A stretch of DNA of 64,000 nucleotides, taken from the NCBI GenBank assembly GCA_949358305.1, contig CASHSZ010000144.1, positions 1 through 64,000 on the forward strand, written 5' to 3'. Below are positions 24,037 through 34,905 of the stretch, in pieces. A program made the translations under genes and the position numbers. Positions within the stretch are counted from its first letter, which is position 1. Each line of letters opens with the position of its first letter. This stretch comes from Strigamia acuminata (lineage: Eukaryota; Arthropoda; Chilopoda; Geophilomorpha; Linotaeniidae). The notes under the pieces are model-generated. The model saw nothing but the letters and a program-made list of their open reading frames with translations, searched no databases and was not told the DNA's origin.

Positions 24037-24055
24037 AAAATAATAAATAAATAAG

Positions 24056-25284
24056 TCGAGAATGGGCCACCGCCGGCCGGTGGGGCCAATCGTCGCGGGT
24101 GGGTGGGGCAGGCAGCCAACCGTCCACCGATCGATCGATCGATTGATTGATCGACCGACCAATCAATCGGTTTTCAGATTTCGGGTTTTCACGGGTCCCA
24201 GGTTTTTCAGGTTTTTCAGATTTTTCAGATTTCAGATTTCAGATTTCAGATTTCAGATTTCACATCGAATAATGTACGGAGTCTCTTCGGTGCCATTCTC
24301 ATTTTGACCGTTAAGGACAGACAGACTGCTCCTCGACCAGGACCGACTAATGCGACAACTAGACCCGTCGCCCGTCGCGCGAGCCCGCCTCATTTTTTTC
24401 GCTCGTTTATTCACGCTTAGTTTTAAGAAAAATTTTCAAATTTTACAAATGTACACAAATAAAAAGACCGTTTACTTTTCGCTCCAATTGTTTATTCTTT
24501 ATACGCCTTTACAACTCTTACGAGAAGATAAATAGAAAGCGAGAAAATATAATCGATCAACCACGCCGTCGGCGCCTAACCCGAACCCGTAGTCCCCGCT
24601 TCGTTCTTCTCCTCCCCGTTCACGGGACGGGCCGAACACCGAACACCGAGCGCCGAGCGCTGCGCGGGCACCCGGTGGCGCAACCGGGCAACATGACGCG
24701 GCACGATTCAAAACGCCGATCGTTTATTCGTTTCATTTTATTTTGTTTCGTTTCGTTTCATTTTATTGTTTCACTTTGTTTTATTTTGTTTCATTTTTTC
24801 TTTTTAATTCGCATCGCCGAGCGTCGCGTCGCAGCGCCGTGACATCGAGGTGAACAGCGGATCAAGCTTTTTCCCGCCATTGTTGTGCCCTTCTCCTTCT
24901 TCGCGACGCACACGCGTACATATATCGGTTCGCTGGACTCCGTAGAGTGGGAAAAACAAACAAACAAACAAACAAAAAAAAAACGAACAAACGAGTAAGT
25001 AAGGCTATCCAATCGCATTATTTCTTAAAAAAAAAACAAACAAACGAGAGAAGAAACGGAACGGGCGAATAAAAACGGCGTGCCATGCGGGACAGCGTGC
25101 GTGAGCACGGAGGAGGGGGGAAACCCCGTCGATATCAAACGACTAGATTCAACGTTGGTTTTGTGGTTACTACTCGCGGCGCTATTATTTGTCCGTCCGT
25201 TCGTCCGTTAATCGGTCTAATGAATTAACCAATTAATTGATTAAACGACCAATTCGTTTATAAGTAGGCGATTGATCGACGAAA
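24056..25284. other. Intergenic upstream of the 25.3-kb gene
   Basis: Contains GATC/GATT repeats (24127-24170), a run of TTTCAGAT repeats (24200-24262), T-rich pentamers (24725-24800) and poly-A blocks (24965-24985, 25026-25036). Probable promoter and 5' UTR of the next gene. No other gene supported. Confidence 0.5.
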
Positions 25285-26619
25285 ATGGACGACGAGCAAC
25301 GAGGAGTGGGCGAAGAACGGACGGGAGTGAACCCCGAGGGCGGAGGTGTCACGGAGACCCACGCGGAAACAGGCGCCGAGGAGGTGGTGCACGTTTTGTC
25401 GTCGCCGAACGGAACAGCGGGAACCGAGAGCGCGGACCCGGGCGCCAGCCAGTCGTTTCCGAGCACGTTGTCCGGATTGGAAGGTGTACGCAAACCCCGT
25501 CCAATGTAAGTACCACGGCGCGACCGGGTTCGTGCGGGATACCATTTACATTCGTTTTCGTTTTTCGATAGACGACTCGACAGCGACAACGACGACGACA
25601 GCGACAATGGCAATGGCAACAACGGCGGTGGCGGCGACAACGGCAACGGCGGCAACGAAGCCAACGACGGCAACAGCGGCGGTGACGGGGCAACGGGGCG
25701 CGAGGTCGAAGCCATGCAAGCCAAGATCAACACCCTGGAAGTTGAACTGGAAGAATTGAGGTCGAACCTCGCCAACCACGGCGAAAGACTGGGGGCTCTC
25801 GAGGCGATGCTCCCAGTCCCTCCCAGCGGGTCGCAGTCGCAACAAACAGACTTTGGCTCCTACGACTCTGCGAAGGTGAGCAACGGCGCCCGCCCGTGTC
25901 GTCGATTCACTCGTTTTTTCTTCTTCTTCTTCTTCTTCTTCTTCTTCTTCGTTCAGGACAAGCCCGTTCACAGCAGGGTGGGGATGTGTTGGCTGTGCCG
26001 CAGGAAGCGCGCGAACTACGCCTACGACGACGACGACGGCGACGGCGACGACGACGGCGACGGCGACGACGACGACGGCGATGGGGGCGGATGGAAACCG
26101 GCTGGCCCACTCAAGGACATTGGCGATCACTGGCGGAGTGTGCACACCGTAGCCAGAGACTTTGAGGCGGCCAGGCAATTGCTGCGCGGCCACATCGGCA
26201 CATTCGACGGCTTTTGCCAGGTACGTATGTATGCATGTGTTTCCTCGCGCGGTCTCTCGGTGTCGTCGCTGAACAAATCGTATGTTTTTGTTTTTTTTGT
26301 TTTTTTTACCCGACAGGAACTGTTTTCGACGACGGAGCACGCGTCCGACTGCCCTTTGTGCGACACGCAGCCGGATGACCTGAGGCAACATCTTTGGACG
26401 AAACATAAATTTTACGTACCGATCGCGACGATAAGGTCGAGCATCGACCAAAGGGGATGCGACGAACCGAAACTACCGGCGCCGAAACGCCCGGCGCCGC
26501 AACGTGTCCCGGATCAACCGAAACGACGAAAGGGCGAGGCAGAAAAGAAGGTGAAAGAAAAACGCCTCGGTTTATTCGTTCGTTCATTGATTATTTTAAT
26601 TTTTTATTCACTCACTCAC

Positions 26620-26655
<36 letters not shown>

Positions 26656-28226
26656 ACACACACACAGGTAGTCATCCCAGTAGAACAAAGCTACTTGGAC
26701 CTGATGAAGGAAGGGTACACGAAGTGGATGTCGAACGTGCGTGACTGACTCGCGTCGAGGACTCGATCAATCTATCGATCGAATTGACTCGTTCGTTTTC
26801 TTTTTCAGGAAGCCATCGACATGGTGCAACAACGCCCGGTGCTGGATCTCCTCTTCGGAAAGGACAAAGTCAGGGGCTTGTTTTCCATGCCCGCTTCTTT
26901 CCCTTCCCCGCGTCCCTCTCCTCTCGCTGGTACCTTTCGCATTGCCCCCGCTGCTGCAACTGCTCTTCGCACCGCCGAGCAACGCGCCAAATCCGCCGCC
27001 GAGCAACGCGCCAAATCCGCCGCCGAGCAACGCGCCAAATCCGCCGCCGAGCAACGCGCCAAATCCGCCGCCGAGCAACGCGCCAAATCCGCCGCCGAGC
27101 AACGCGCCAAATCCGCCGCCGAGCAACGCGCCAAATCCGCCGCCGAGCAACGCGCCAAATCCGCCGCCGAGCAACGCGCCAAATCCGCCGCCGAGCAACG
27201 TGCCAAACCCACCACCGAGCAACGCGCCAAATCTACTGTTGTTGCCGCTAAACACGCCGGATCCATTAAACGTGCAGACGACAATAGCAACAGCAGCAGC
27301 AGCAGCGGCGGCGACGACGACGGCGCCGAGGACAGTGGTGCCGACCTCTTCACCGGCGCCCGCCCCGATCGTGGTGCCGGTGCCGGTGCCACCAGCAAGT
27401 CCCGAGAATACGACGTCGACCTCTCGCGCGATCCCATCACCGTACGCGGCTTCACTTTCGTGCGTAGTCGGGTACCCGGCATCCCGCTCGTCCGCGACGA
27501 CGACGATGATGAGGAACGCGCTCGCCGCGAAGTCCGCAAGAAGAACCGCGCGAAGGTAGAGTGCGAAGGCCAAATGATCCGCGCACAGAGTCGCGAGATA
27601 CAGCGTCGGCGAGAAAGTGAGTTCGAACTCGAACACGCCGAACACGAGCCCTCGCCCGGGCACAGTCGCGGCACCGGGTCGCGGTCGCGGTCGCGGTCGC
27701 GGTCGCAATCGCGGTCGCAGTCGCAGTCGCGGTCGCAGTCGCAGTCGCGGTCGCGGTCGCGATCGCAGTCGCGGTCGCGGTCGCAGTCGAAGGAGTCGCG
27801 ATCGAAGGAGTCGCGATCGAAGGAGTCGCAGTCGCAGTCGTGGTCGCAGTCGCGGTCATCTTCTTCGCGGCCGTTTTCGCAACCGTTCAAGGTAAGAAAC
27901 GAAAAATCTCGTCCCGTATTGTCTCGTTTTTCTTTCTTTCTTTCTTTCTTTCTTTCTCGTATCCGTTCACAAATTCGCTCGTTTCAAATTTCAGACGTCC
28001 CAGTATCGCCACGATCGGAGTGGTGCCGCTGGCTCCAAGGCAACCGGTTGCGACAGTATCTACTGTCTCGGGGTGGCCGACCCGCGGATCAAATGCTCCG
28101 AGTGTTTATGCTCGGTGCACGAAGAGTGCGTGGGGCGGCCGTGGACCAAACGACTCGGCCGAAGCGAAGGTTTTGTCTGCAGCGGTTGTCGCGACGAACC
28201 CCTCTGCTCCAAACTGCGGTAGTTTA

Positions 28227-28280
<54 letters not shown>

Positions 28281-28831
28281 GTGGTGTTGATCGTTTTTCG
28301 TTCGTCGAACTAATCCCGAATTTCTCTCGCAGGTGCTCCGTCTACACGACCAAAGAGGGCCTGGCCCGCAAAGAGCACGCTTGCTACCGGCACATCGCGA
28401 ATGTCCTCCGAGGCGAGTCGGCGAGTTGGCGGATGAGCGCGTTTAAAAGGACCACCGACGCGCGAGAAGACCTGGTGACGGACCAACACGAGGCGTTGAT
28501 CAGAGACAAGGCGGTGGTACGGGTTAACGAATTGTTCTCTCGTTCGTTCGTTCGCTCGTTTAAATTTCCATCCACGTTTCAGAGTCGATGGCTGGTTCGC
28601 AAGATCGAGGGTCTCTACGAAGCGGAGGTCAGTTTGCTTCCACCGAAAGGCATTCCCCGCATGCCGCCGGATCGTCTCGCGACGATAGTGCCCAAGGTCT
28701 TGGTCCCGGAGTACATGGTCCGGTTGATCGCGGCAACGGAGGATATCGACCGGGACCACGCGGAGTTTCTATTGGAATACTGTGACCGTCCGCCGTATGC
28801 ACTCGACGACCGGAGCTTTGAGTCGGTGTGA
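25285..28831 (+). CDS. Paired zinc-finger protein with RS-like region and PHD-like cluster, 9 exons, about 943 aa
   Basis: Proposed exons: 25285-25505, 25572-25875, 25957-26220, 26317-26550, 26668-26736, 26809-27891, 27995-28218, 28333-28516 and 28583-28831. All junctions are GT-AG and keep one frame to the stop. In order: acidic/Gly-Asn-rich N-terminus and a short coiled coil; finger 1 (C186, C189, H233, H238, with an Asp/Gly-rich insert); finger 2 (C275, C278, H288, H293); a motif resembling LMKEGYTKW; an 8-residue repeat (AEQRAKSA, about 420-510); a long Arg/Ser/Gln region; a Cys/His cluster (about 744-805) with PHD-like CX2C, HX2C and CX2C spacing; and a conserved-looking C-terminus. The finger pair recurs in the genes at 43211, 49553 and 51927. 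No known family recognised. A nuclear, nucleic-acid-binding role is inference. Confidence 0.72.
26974..27237 (+). repeat. 24-bp coding minisatellite
   Basis: Nine near-perfect tandem copies of a 24-bp unit (GCCGAGCAACGCGCCAAATC plus CGCC) and two degenerate ones. In the proposed reading frame each unit encodes AEQRAKSA. The other plus frames are also open here. Confidence 0.92.
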
Positions 28832-29049
28832 GCGAGCGAGCGACCGACCGACTTAGAACGACCGACCGACCGACCGACTTAGAACGAACGACCGACCAAC
28901 CGACTTAGAACGACCGACCGACCGATTGACCGACCGACCGACCGACTTAGAATGACGCGAGCTGGACAGGCAGACAGCGAGCGAGCGAGGTGGACAACCG
29001 AACGCGCGAGCGACATCGACGACGTCGTCCGCGACCTATTTATTTTTTT

Positions 29050-29124
<75 letters not shown>

Positions 29125-29440
29125 TTTTTCTCCATTCGTTCATTCATTCGTTCACCCATTCATTTATTTATTTGTTTATGTATACATACATACATATACA
29201 CGTGTATATATATACATTTTGTTGTTGTGTTATCTGCTCTCTCGAATAAATCAGCGAGTAAACCACACGCCTCGCCTCTCTCTCTTCATTTCTTCTCAAA
29301 AACGTTCAAATCAACCTACGAGGTTGAAACAAACAAAAAAGAAAGAAACCCGAAGTAAAGTAAAGTAAAGTAAAGTAAAGTAAAGTAAAGTAAAGTAAAG
29401 TAAAGTAGAGTAGAGTAGAGTAGAGTAGAGTAAAATAGAG
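28832..29440. other. Intergenic: ACCG, TTTA and TAAAG microsatellites
   Basis: ACCG-type repeats (28845-28945), a long TTTA run (about 29036-29127), a possible AATAAA polyadenylation signal at about 29245 for the upstream gene, then TAAAG/TAGAG repeats (29355-29430). Confidence 0.6.
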
Positions 29441-29492
29441 CACTCGAACCGAAAGCGACGAAATTCCAGACGACCACGAAGACGCTTTATCT

Positions 29493-29572
29493 TCGGCCCC
29501 GGGTGGCCGAGCGGGCAGGGCGACCTGCCGCACGGAGCTGGTGACCGAAGGTTCGCGTCCCGCTCCCGCCGA
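29493..29572 (+). ncRNA. tRNA-like RNA gene, copy 1
   Basis: Has an A-box (TGGCCGAGCGGGC), a B-box (GGTTCGCGTCC) and a TTTT terminator at once after the 3' end. 5' TCGGC can pair with 3' GCCGA. The D-stem GCC/GGC is intact, but no clean anticodon arm is seen. About 60 bp upstream (including GACGCTTTATC) are conserved with the next copies. Confidence 0.65.
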
Positions 29573-29666
29573 CTTTTCGTTTCACTGATCTTCTGGACAA
29601 TCCTACTTCTATGATTTCTTACAAATGAGTACTTTACTTTATGAACGAATTCTCATGAATACTACT

Positions 29667-29725
29667 CTCTCGCAAGACCCGCGGGAGGGGGGGTCGAAGG
29701 TATCGGCCCTTCTTTATTTTATTTT
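29667..29725 (+). ncRNA. Downstream hairpins of tRNA-like copy 1
   Basis: A 7-bp stem (CTCTCGC / GCGGGAG, one G-U) with a 7-nt loop, then a second GAAGG/CCTTC hairpin and a T-rich run. The same pair of hairpins follows every copy of the tandem set. Confidence 0.5.
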
Positions 29726-29881
29726 ATTTTATTTTATTTTATTTTATTTTATTTTATTTTATTTTATTTGATTTGATTTGATTTGATTTGATTTGATTTG
29801 ATTTCATTTTATTTTATTTCATTCTTTTTGTTTTTATCCACCCATCTACCTATCAATCTATCCATTTATTCGTTTATCTAT

Positions 29882-29912
<31 letters not shown>

Positions 29913-29979
29913 CCGAAGTGAAACAAACATTCGAATCGGAAGCGACGAAATCCTAGACGACCACGAAAACGCTTTATCT

Positions 29980-30060
29980 TCGGCCCCGAGTGGCCGAGCG
30001 GGCAGGGCGACCTGCCGCACGGAGCTGGTGACCGAGGGTTCGCGTCCCGCTCTCCCCCGA
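29980..30060 (+). ncRNA. tRNA-like RNA gene, copy 2
   Basis: Same A-box and B-box (GGTTCGCGTCC), 5' TCGG / 3' CCGA closure and a TTTT terminator. It lies 487 bp after copy 1. A hairpin (CTTCCGC / GCGGGAG) follows at about 30138-30160. Confidence 0.65.
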
Positions 30061-30426
30061 CTTTTCGTTGACAACATTGAATGATTGATTTGTATTAGTT
30101 GGTTTATTATACTGTGACAAGTTCTTGAAAATACTACTCTTCCGCAAGACTCGCGGGAGGGGGGGTCGAAGGTATCGGCCCTTCTTTATTTTATTTCATT
30201 TTATTTTATTCTATTTTTAATTTTATTTCCACCTACCTATCTACCCGTCTGTTTATTTATTTGTTTATTTATTTGTTTATTTATTTATTTATTTATTTAT
30301 TTATTTCTTTCTTTCTTTCTTTTTTCTTCCTTTCGTCTCTTTTCCTCTCGTTCGTTCGGCCAAAATGAAACGAATACTCGAATCGGAAGCGACGAAATTC
30401 TAGACGACCACGAGGACGCTTTATCT

Positions 30427-30505
30427 TCGGCCCCGGGTGGCCGAGCGAGTAGAGTGACCTACCGCACGGAGCTGGTGACCGAGAGTTCGAGTCCCGCTCT
30501 CCCGA
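30427..30505 (+). ncRNA. tRNA-like RNA gene, copy 3
   Basis: A-box TGGCCGAGCGAGT, B-box AGTTCGAGTCC. The terminator is weaker (CTTTCC, only three T). A hairpin (CTCCCGC / GCGGGAG) follows at about 30607-30628. Confidence 0.6.
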
Positions 30506-30857
30506 CTTTCCGTTTCTCCGAAATTATTCGGTAGCATCTCTTTCTTTCTTCGTAATTACTCGTTATCGTACTAGTGGTTTATTAATACATTCTCATGGGC
30601 AATACTCTCCCGCAAGACCCGCGGGAGGGGGGGTCGAAGGTATCGGCCCTTCTTTATTTTTATTCAATTTATTTATATTTTTATTTTTTTTTTTTTATTT
30701 AATTTCCACGTGTCCATTTACCCATCTACCTATCTATTTATCTATCTATTTATTTATTCGTTTATTCGTTCGTGTCTGTCTTTCTTCCGTTCATTCGACC
30801 AAAGTGAAGTAAATTGGAACCGACACGATTCTAGGCGACTACGAGGGCGTTTTATCT

Positions 30858-30937
30858 TCGGGCCCGGGTGGCCGAGCGGGCAGAGCTACCTGCCGCACGG
30901 AGACGTGGACCGAAGGTTCGAGTCCCGCTCCCGCCGA
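30858..30937 (+). ncRNA. tRNA-like RNA gene, copy 4
   Basis: Consensus B-box GGTTCGAGTCC, A-box TGGCCGAGCGGGC and a TTTT terminator. A perfect hairpin (CTCCCGC-AAGACCC-GCGGGAG) follows at 31030-31050. Confidence 0.65.
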
Positions 30938-31059
30938 CTTTTCGTTTCACCGATGATACAAACGATTCTTTCTTTCTTTCTTCCATGATTTGAAACTTAC
31001 GAATGATTGATGTGATGTAGAATACTACCCTCCCGCAAGACCCGCGGGAGGGGGGGTCG

Positions 31060-31524
31060 AAGGTATCGGCCCTTCTTTATTTTATTCGACCTCCCTCCTC
31101 TCGTTCTTTTATTTTATTTCATTCCACTTTTTTATTTTATTTTTTTTTTTTTTACTTATTTCTTTCCATTCTTCTCTCTTTTTATTCATTCATTCGTTCA
31201 TTCATTCATTTATTTGGTTCGTTTTGTTTTTATAAATCCAGTCCGCGTCGTCAGGTGCCGCTCTACGGAGTTTGCGCCGCAGCAAAACAACACCCATCCC
31301 TACCTTTGACCCCGCTCGACGGCGTCATTCAATCCGCACGCACCATCGTCGAAAAAGAAAGAAAAAGAAACGAGAAACGAGAAATAAACCAATAAAGAAA
31401 GACGAGCCGACCGACCAACTTTCCCGGTTCGTGTTTGTTTATTAATTTTTTATTAATCAATTAATTGATTAATTGATTGGTTGGCTAAACGACCGTTTCG
31501 TCCGTTCGTTCGTTCGTTTAAGCC
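31060..31524. other. Intergenic: probable 5' region of the transposase gene
   Basis: T-rich and pentamer runs (31075-31160), TTCA repeats (31180-31205), then mixed sequence and ATTGATT repeats just upstream of the transposase ATG. No gene supported. Confidence 0.5.
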
Positions 31525-32601
31525 ATGACGGACGGTTTCCCCAAAACGGACGCGGGCGCGCGCGTGTGGGTCGCCGCGACGACGTCGTACCGGCAGGACG
31601 TCGGTTTCGCCGGCGGGACGCCCGGCTACTGCGGTCGCTGCGTGCCGAGCAGCTCGGAGTTCGATTACTTCGAGGAGCTGTTCGGCGAGGCGGCCCGTTT
31701 CATCGTGACCGCGACGAATCGAGCCATCCGGAGAGAGGCGAGAGAGGAGGAAATGGCGCGAGCGCAGGTGCCGAGAAAAAAACAACGGTGACGATCCGCG
31801 ACACTCACTCTCACGCTCGTTTTCGTTTTCGTTTTCGTTCTAGGTGCTCGCCGCGTCGCGGCCACGGCCACGAGGTCCAAAGTCCAGACGAACGACGGCG
31901 GCGACGACGACGACGACTGCTGCCGGTGGGAGCGTCGTGGCCGTTGCCGGTGGCAGCGGCACCCGACCCGGGGCGCGGTGCGCGGACCTGAGGGTGCGCC
32001 TCACCGCGGGCGACCGGGGGGCGGCCGACGCGGCCGCTCGACGACAATTAGCCCTTCCTCCCCTTCCTCCTCCTCCTCCTCCTCCTCCTCCTCCTCCTCC
32101 TCTTCCTCGGCAGAGGGCACGTGGGCCGGTTCGACCCCTGGCGCTGGACGAGCTGTACGCGTACCTGGGCATTCTCGTGCTCACCGGTTACAACCGACAG
32201 CCCGAACTGCGCCACTACTGGCAGGGCGACAGGCCCGGCGATCTCGGCGCGCCGGCCGTCCGACGAGCGATGACGCGCCAACGGTTCGAAGAGGTTTCGC
32301 GTTATCTCCACTACAGCACGCAGCCGTCGTACCAGCGGCTGCGCGTTGGCGGGTCGGCGGCCGGCTCCGACGGCGGCAGCACGACGGGAGAGAGGGCGGC
32401 GTTCTTGAAGGAACGCGAACGAGACGACGGCACGACGAAAGTCCGTTTGTTCGCCGATCTGGTGAACAAGCGCTTTCGCGCGTGCCGCGAGCCCAGCCAA
32501 ACTCTCTGCGTCGACGAATCGATGATCGCCTACCGGGGTCGATCGGAGATGAAGGTGCGTGCGGGGGTCGCCCTCCGATCTCGTTTTTCTCTAACGTTCG
32601 T

Positions 32602-32633
<32 letters not shown>

Positions 32634-33132
32634 TAACGTTCTTCCCAGGTCCGTCAACCGGCCAAGCCCATCAAATGGGGCTTCGAGTTGTTCACACTAT
32701 GCGACGCGGGCACCGCCTACGTGCTGAACGACGAGGCGCACATCGGCAAACGCGCCAAAATGTTCTTCGACCCGGACGAGGAGCCGGAGCCAGAGTGAGT
32801 CACTTCGTCGTCGCTGTTTCTCTCCTTCGTTCTCACAATTCCTTCCTTCTTTTTCTTTTCTCTTTTTTTCGTTTCCAGGTACCCGGGCAGCATCATCGGA
32901 CGCATCGTCGTCTACGTCGCCAGGCACTACCTCGGCAAAGGGCACACGATTGCGTGCGACAATCGATTCACGTCCGCCGTGCTGTTTGAGCACCTCTTTG
33001 CCCGCCACAACACAATGGCCGTCGGGACGCTGCGGTCCAACGCGGCCCAAATGCCGCCCGACCTCCCGGACCCCAAGCGGTACCGAGCCAACGCGAGAGG
33101 TAAACCGCCCGCTCGCTCTTCGCATCGTCGGC

Positions 33133-33216
<84 letters not shown>

Positions 33217-33941
33217 CGATTGATTGATTGATTTCACTTCTTTTTTATTCATAGGCGATTTCCTGCATCGTCAGAGTGGCCGACTGTTGCTTACCTGGTG
33301 GAGGGACACGACGACCGTGAGTCTGCTCAGCACGAACGTCGACCCGTTGGCGGCGCCCGGGCACGTCTCCCGTCGCATCGGCGGCAACAGGGTGGACGTC
33401 CGTTGCCCGGCGCCCGCGCTTTCGTACACGCGCAATTTCCACTGGGTGGACGTGCTGAACAGGCTGGTCTCCTCGTTCCGCATCGGGCGCCGTTCCCCGT
33501 ACTGGCACCGGTACTTCTTCTTCCACAAGCTGAACCAAGGTGAGCGGGGCGCCGTTTGCCACCGATTAATCCGTCGCTAATTAATTCTCGCTTCTCTTCT
33601 CTTCTCTTCTTCCAGTGTGCGTCAACGCCCGAATCAATATGCTCGAGGCGACCTCGGGCGCGCGAGGCGGCCGATCGCAGCTGCAGTTCAGGAGAGCGCT
33701 CGCCACCCAACTCGTGTCTCGACGGGAGGGGGCCGTGCCGGGCGCGGCCCCCGCGCCCGGCGGACCCGTCGTCCACCGGCTCGAACACACGTCCAAGAGC
33801 AAGCGGTGCAAGGTGTGTTACGTGCGCCGCAAGGAACGGCACGAGAGCAGTTGGTGGTGCGTCCCCTGCGAAATCAACCTGTGCCGGCCGAAACACGGTC
33901 GCGATTGTTTTCAGATCCACGTGGCCGGCGCGGACAAGTGA
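31525..33941 (+). CDS. piggyBac-family transposase, 6 exons, about 643 aa
   Basis: Proposed exons: 31525-31767, 31844-32554, 32649-32794, 32879-33099, 33255-33539 and 33616-33941. All are GT-AG and in phase to a TGA. Family landmarks: the segment from LYAYLGILVLTGY; the first Asp in LCVDESMIAY (D305); the second in ACDNRFTS (D394); a W-R-D-T-T-T-V strand; the third Asp in FHWVDVLNRL (D506), where the usual fourth Asp is Asn; and a C-terminal cross-brace Cys/His finger (about 605-635). A poly-Pro/Ala low-complexity stretch lies at the N-terminal side. It should cut and paste at TTAA in the nucleus, matching the TTAA at the element ends. Intact in all exons. Introns are pyrimidine or GATT microsatellites. 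A copy with almost the whole coding region deleted lies at 53640-53810. Confidence 0.92.
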
Positions 33942-34269
33942 CCGCGACGTTTCCACGACCGAGCGCGCGCCGACGCTCGGGCGGCCAACCGGCCGGTTAA
34001 TTTTGTTTTATTTCATTCCTCCATTTGCCAGAACGCGGCGGAGTAGTTTTGTTTGTTTTGCTTATTTATTTATTTATTCATTTATTCCATTTTTTTTGTA
34101 AGTTAATTTTATTATTTATTAACAAAGGCAACAATGACGACGTATTGTCGATGCCGACAAAGAAAAAGAAAAAAAAGAAAACAAACGAACAAATCAATAA
34201 AAACGAACAAAAACAGACAAGTGAAACGAAAACGTGTGAATTAATTAGCTCGATCGGCCAACCAATCAA
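33942..34269. other. Convergent 3' regions of transposase and coiled-coil genes
   Basis: AT-rich and A-rich stretch between two converging genes. It is partly conserved at 53750-54080 (for example around GACGACGTATTGTCG), which marks the second element copy. Confidence 0.6.
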
Positions 34270-34833
34270 TCAGTCGGCCGCGTTGGAACGCGCCGGAACG
34301 GTGGCCCGATGCTCGCGGCGCTCACTCGTCGTGGCTGCGTCGGTCGCCTCGTTCGACCCGGGCCGTTCTCGGGTTTCGGTCGGCCCTTCGGCGGTGGCGG
34401 CGACGACAACGCCGGCTGGCGGTTGGTCGTCGGGCTCCTCTCGGGTCGGCGAACGACTTAACTGGGGACGCGACCCCTGAAAAAAATAAAAAATAAAAAA
34501 AAAAATAAAAAATAAAAACAAACGATCGGGTCGAATTTGGACCGAGTTTGGCTCCACTTACGATTTTGGCGGTGAGCAGCGTCACCGTTCGCGGAAACTG
34601 CTCCGTCCTCCGTTGGGCCTCCTGTTCGCGTTTCAAGCGCTTCTCCAGCCTTTGAATTTTTTTTTTCAGGTCCTTCACCTCCGCGTTCCGTTCCCCCAGC
34701 GACGTCGACATTCGTTTCAGCTGCGCCGCGTTGTATTTTAAGTGGCGCTGCCACATCCGTTCGTGTCCGGGTGGACACAACATCTGCATCCGCAGCTGCT
34801 CCAGCTCCAGCTCCCGCTCCCGCTCCCGCTCCC

Positions 34834-34905
<72 letters not shown>

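Larger units (their letters stand above)
20570..24055 (+). repeat. Six-unit tandem array of about 600-bp repeats with conserved hairpins
   Basis: Anchor hairpins lie at 20931, 21522, 22197, 22825, 23415 and 24017 (spacing 590-675 bp). Each unit shares, in order: a block containing CTTTAACCGTTAATTAG; a block containing GTCTCGCGCCGTCGTTGTGG; in four or five units a hairpin built on GCCGCTCGGTCGAGCGGC; the GACTGGCC-TTCG-GGCCGGTC hairpin; an AAAT microsatellite; and a block containing GCGTGCATTCTACTCGTGTC. Unit 4 (about 22480-22845) is the most diverged. Short frames are neither conserved nor protein-like, so an RNA or cis-acting role is more likely than coding. Confidence 0.85.

Noticed and set aside
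20570-24055. Protein-coding gene array
   Set aside because: Frames of 60-138 codons differ between units and lie on both strands, while the conserved features are hairpins and short non-coding blocks.
26767-27890. Minus-strand frames of 313 and 361 codons
   Set aside because: Antisense to the minisatellite and RS-like exon. Repeats without stops are open on both strands, and the plus-strand exon fits nine in-phase junctions.
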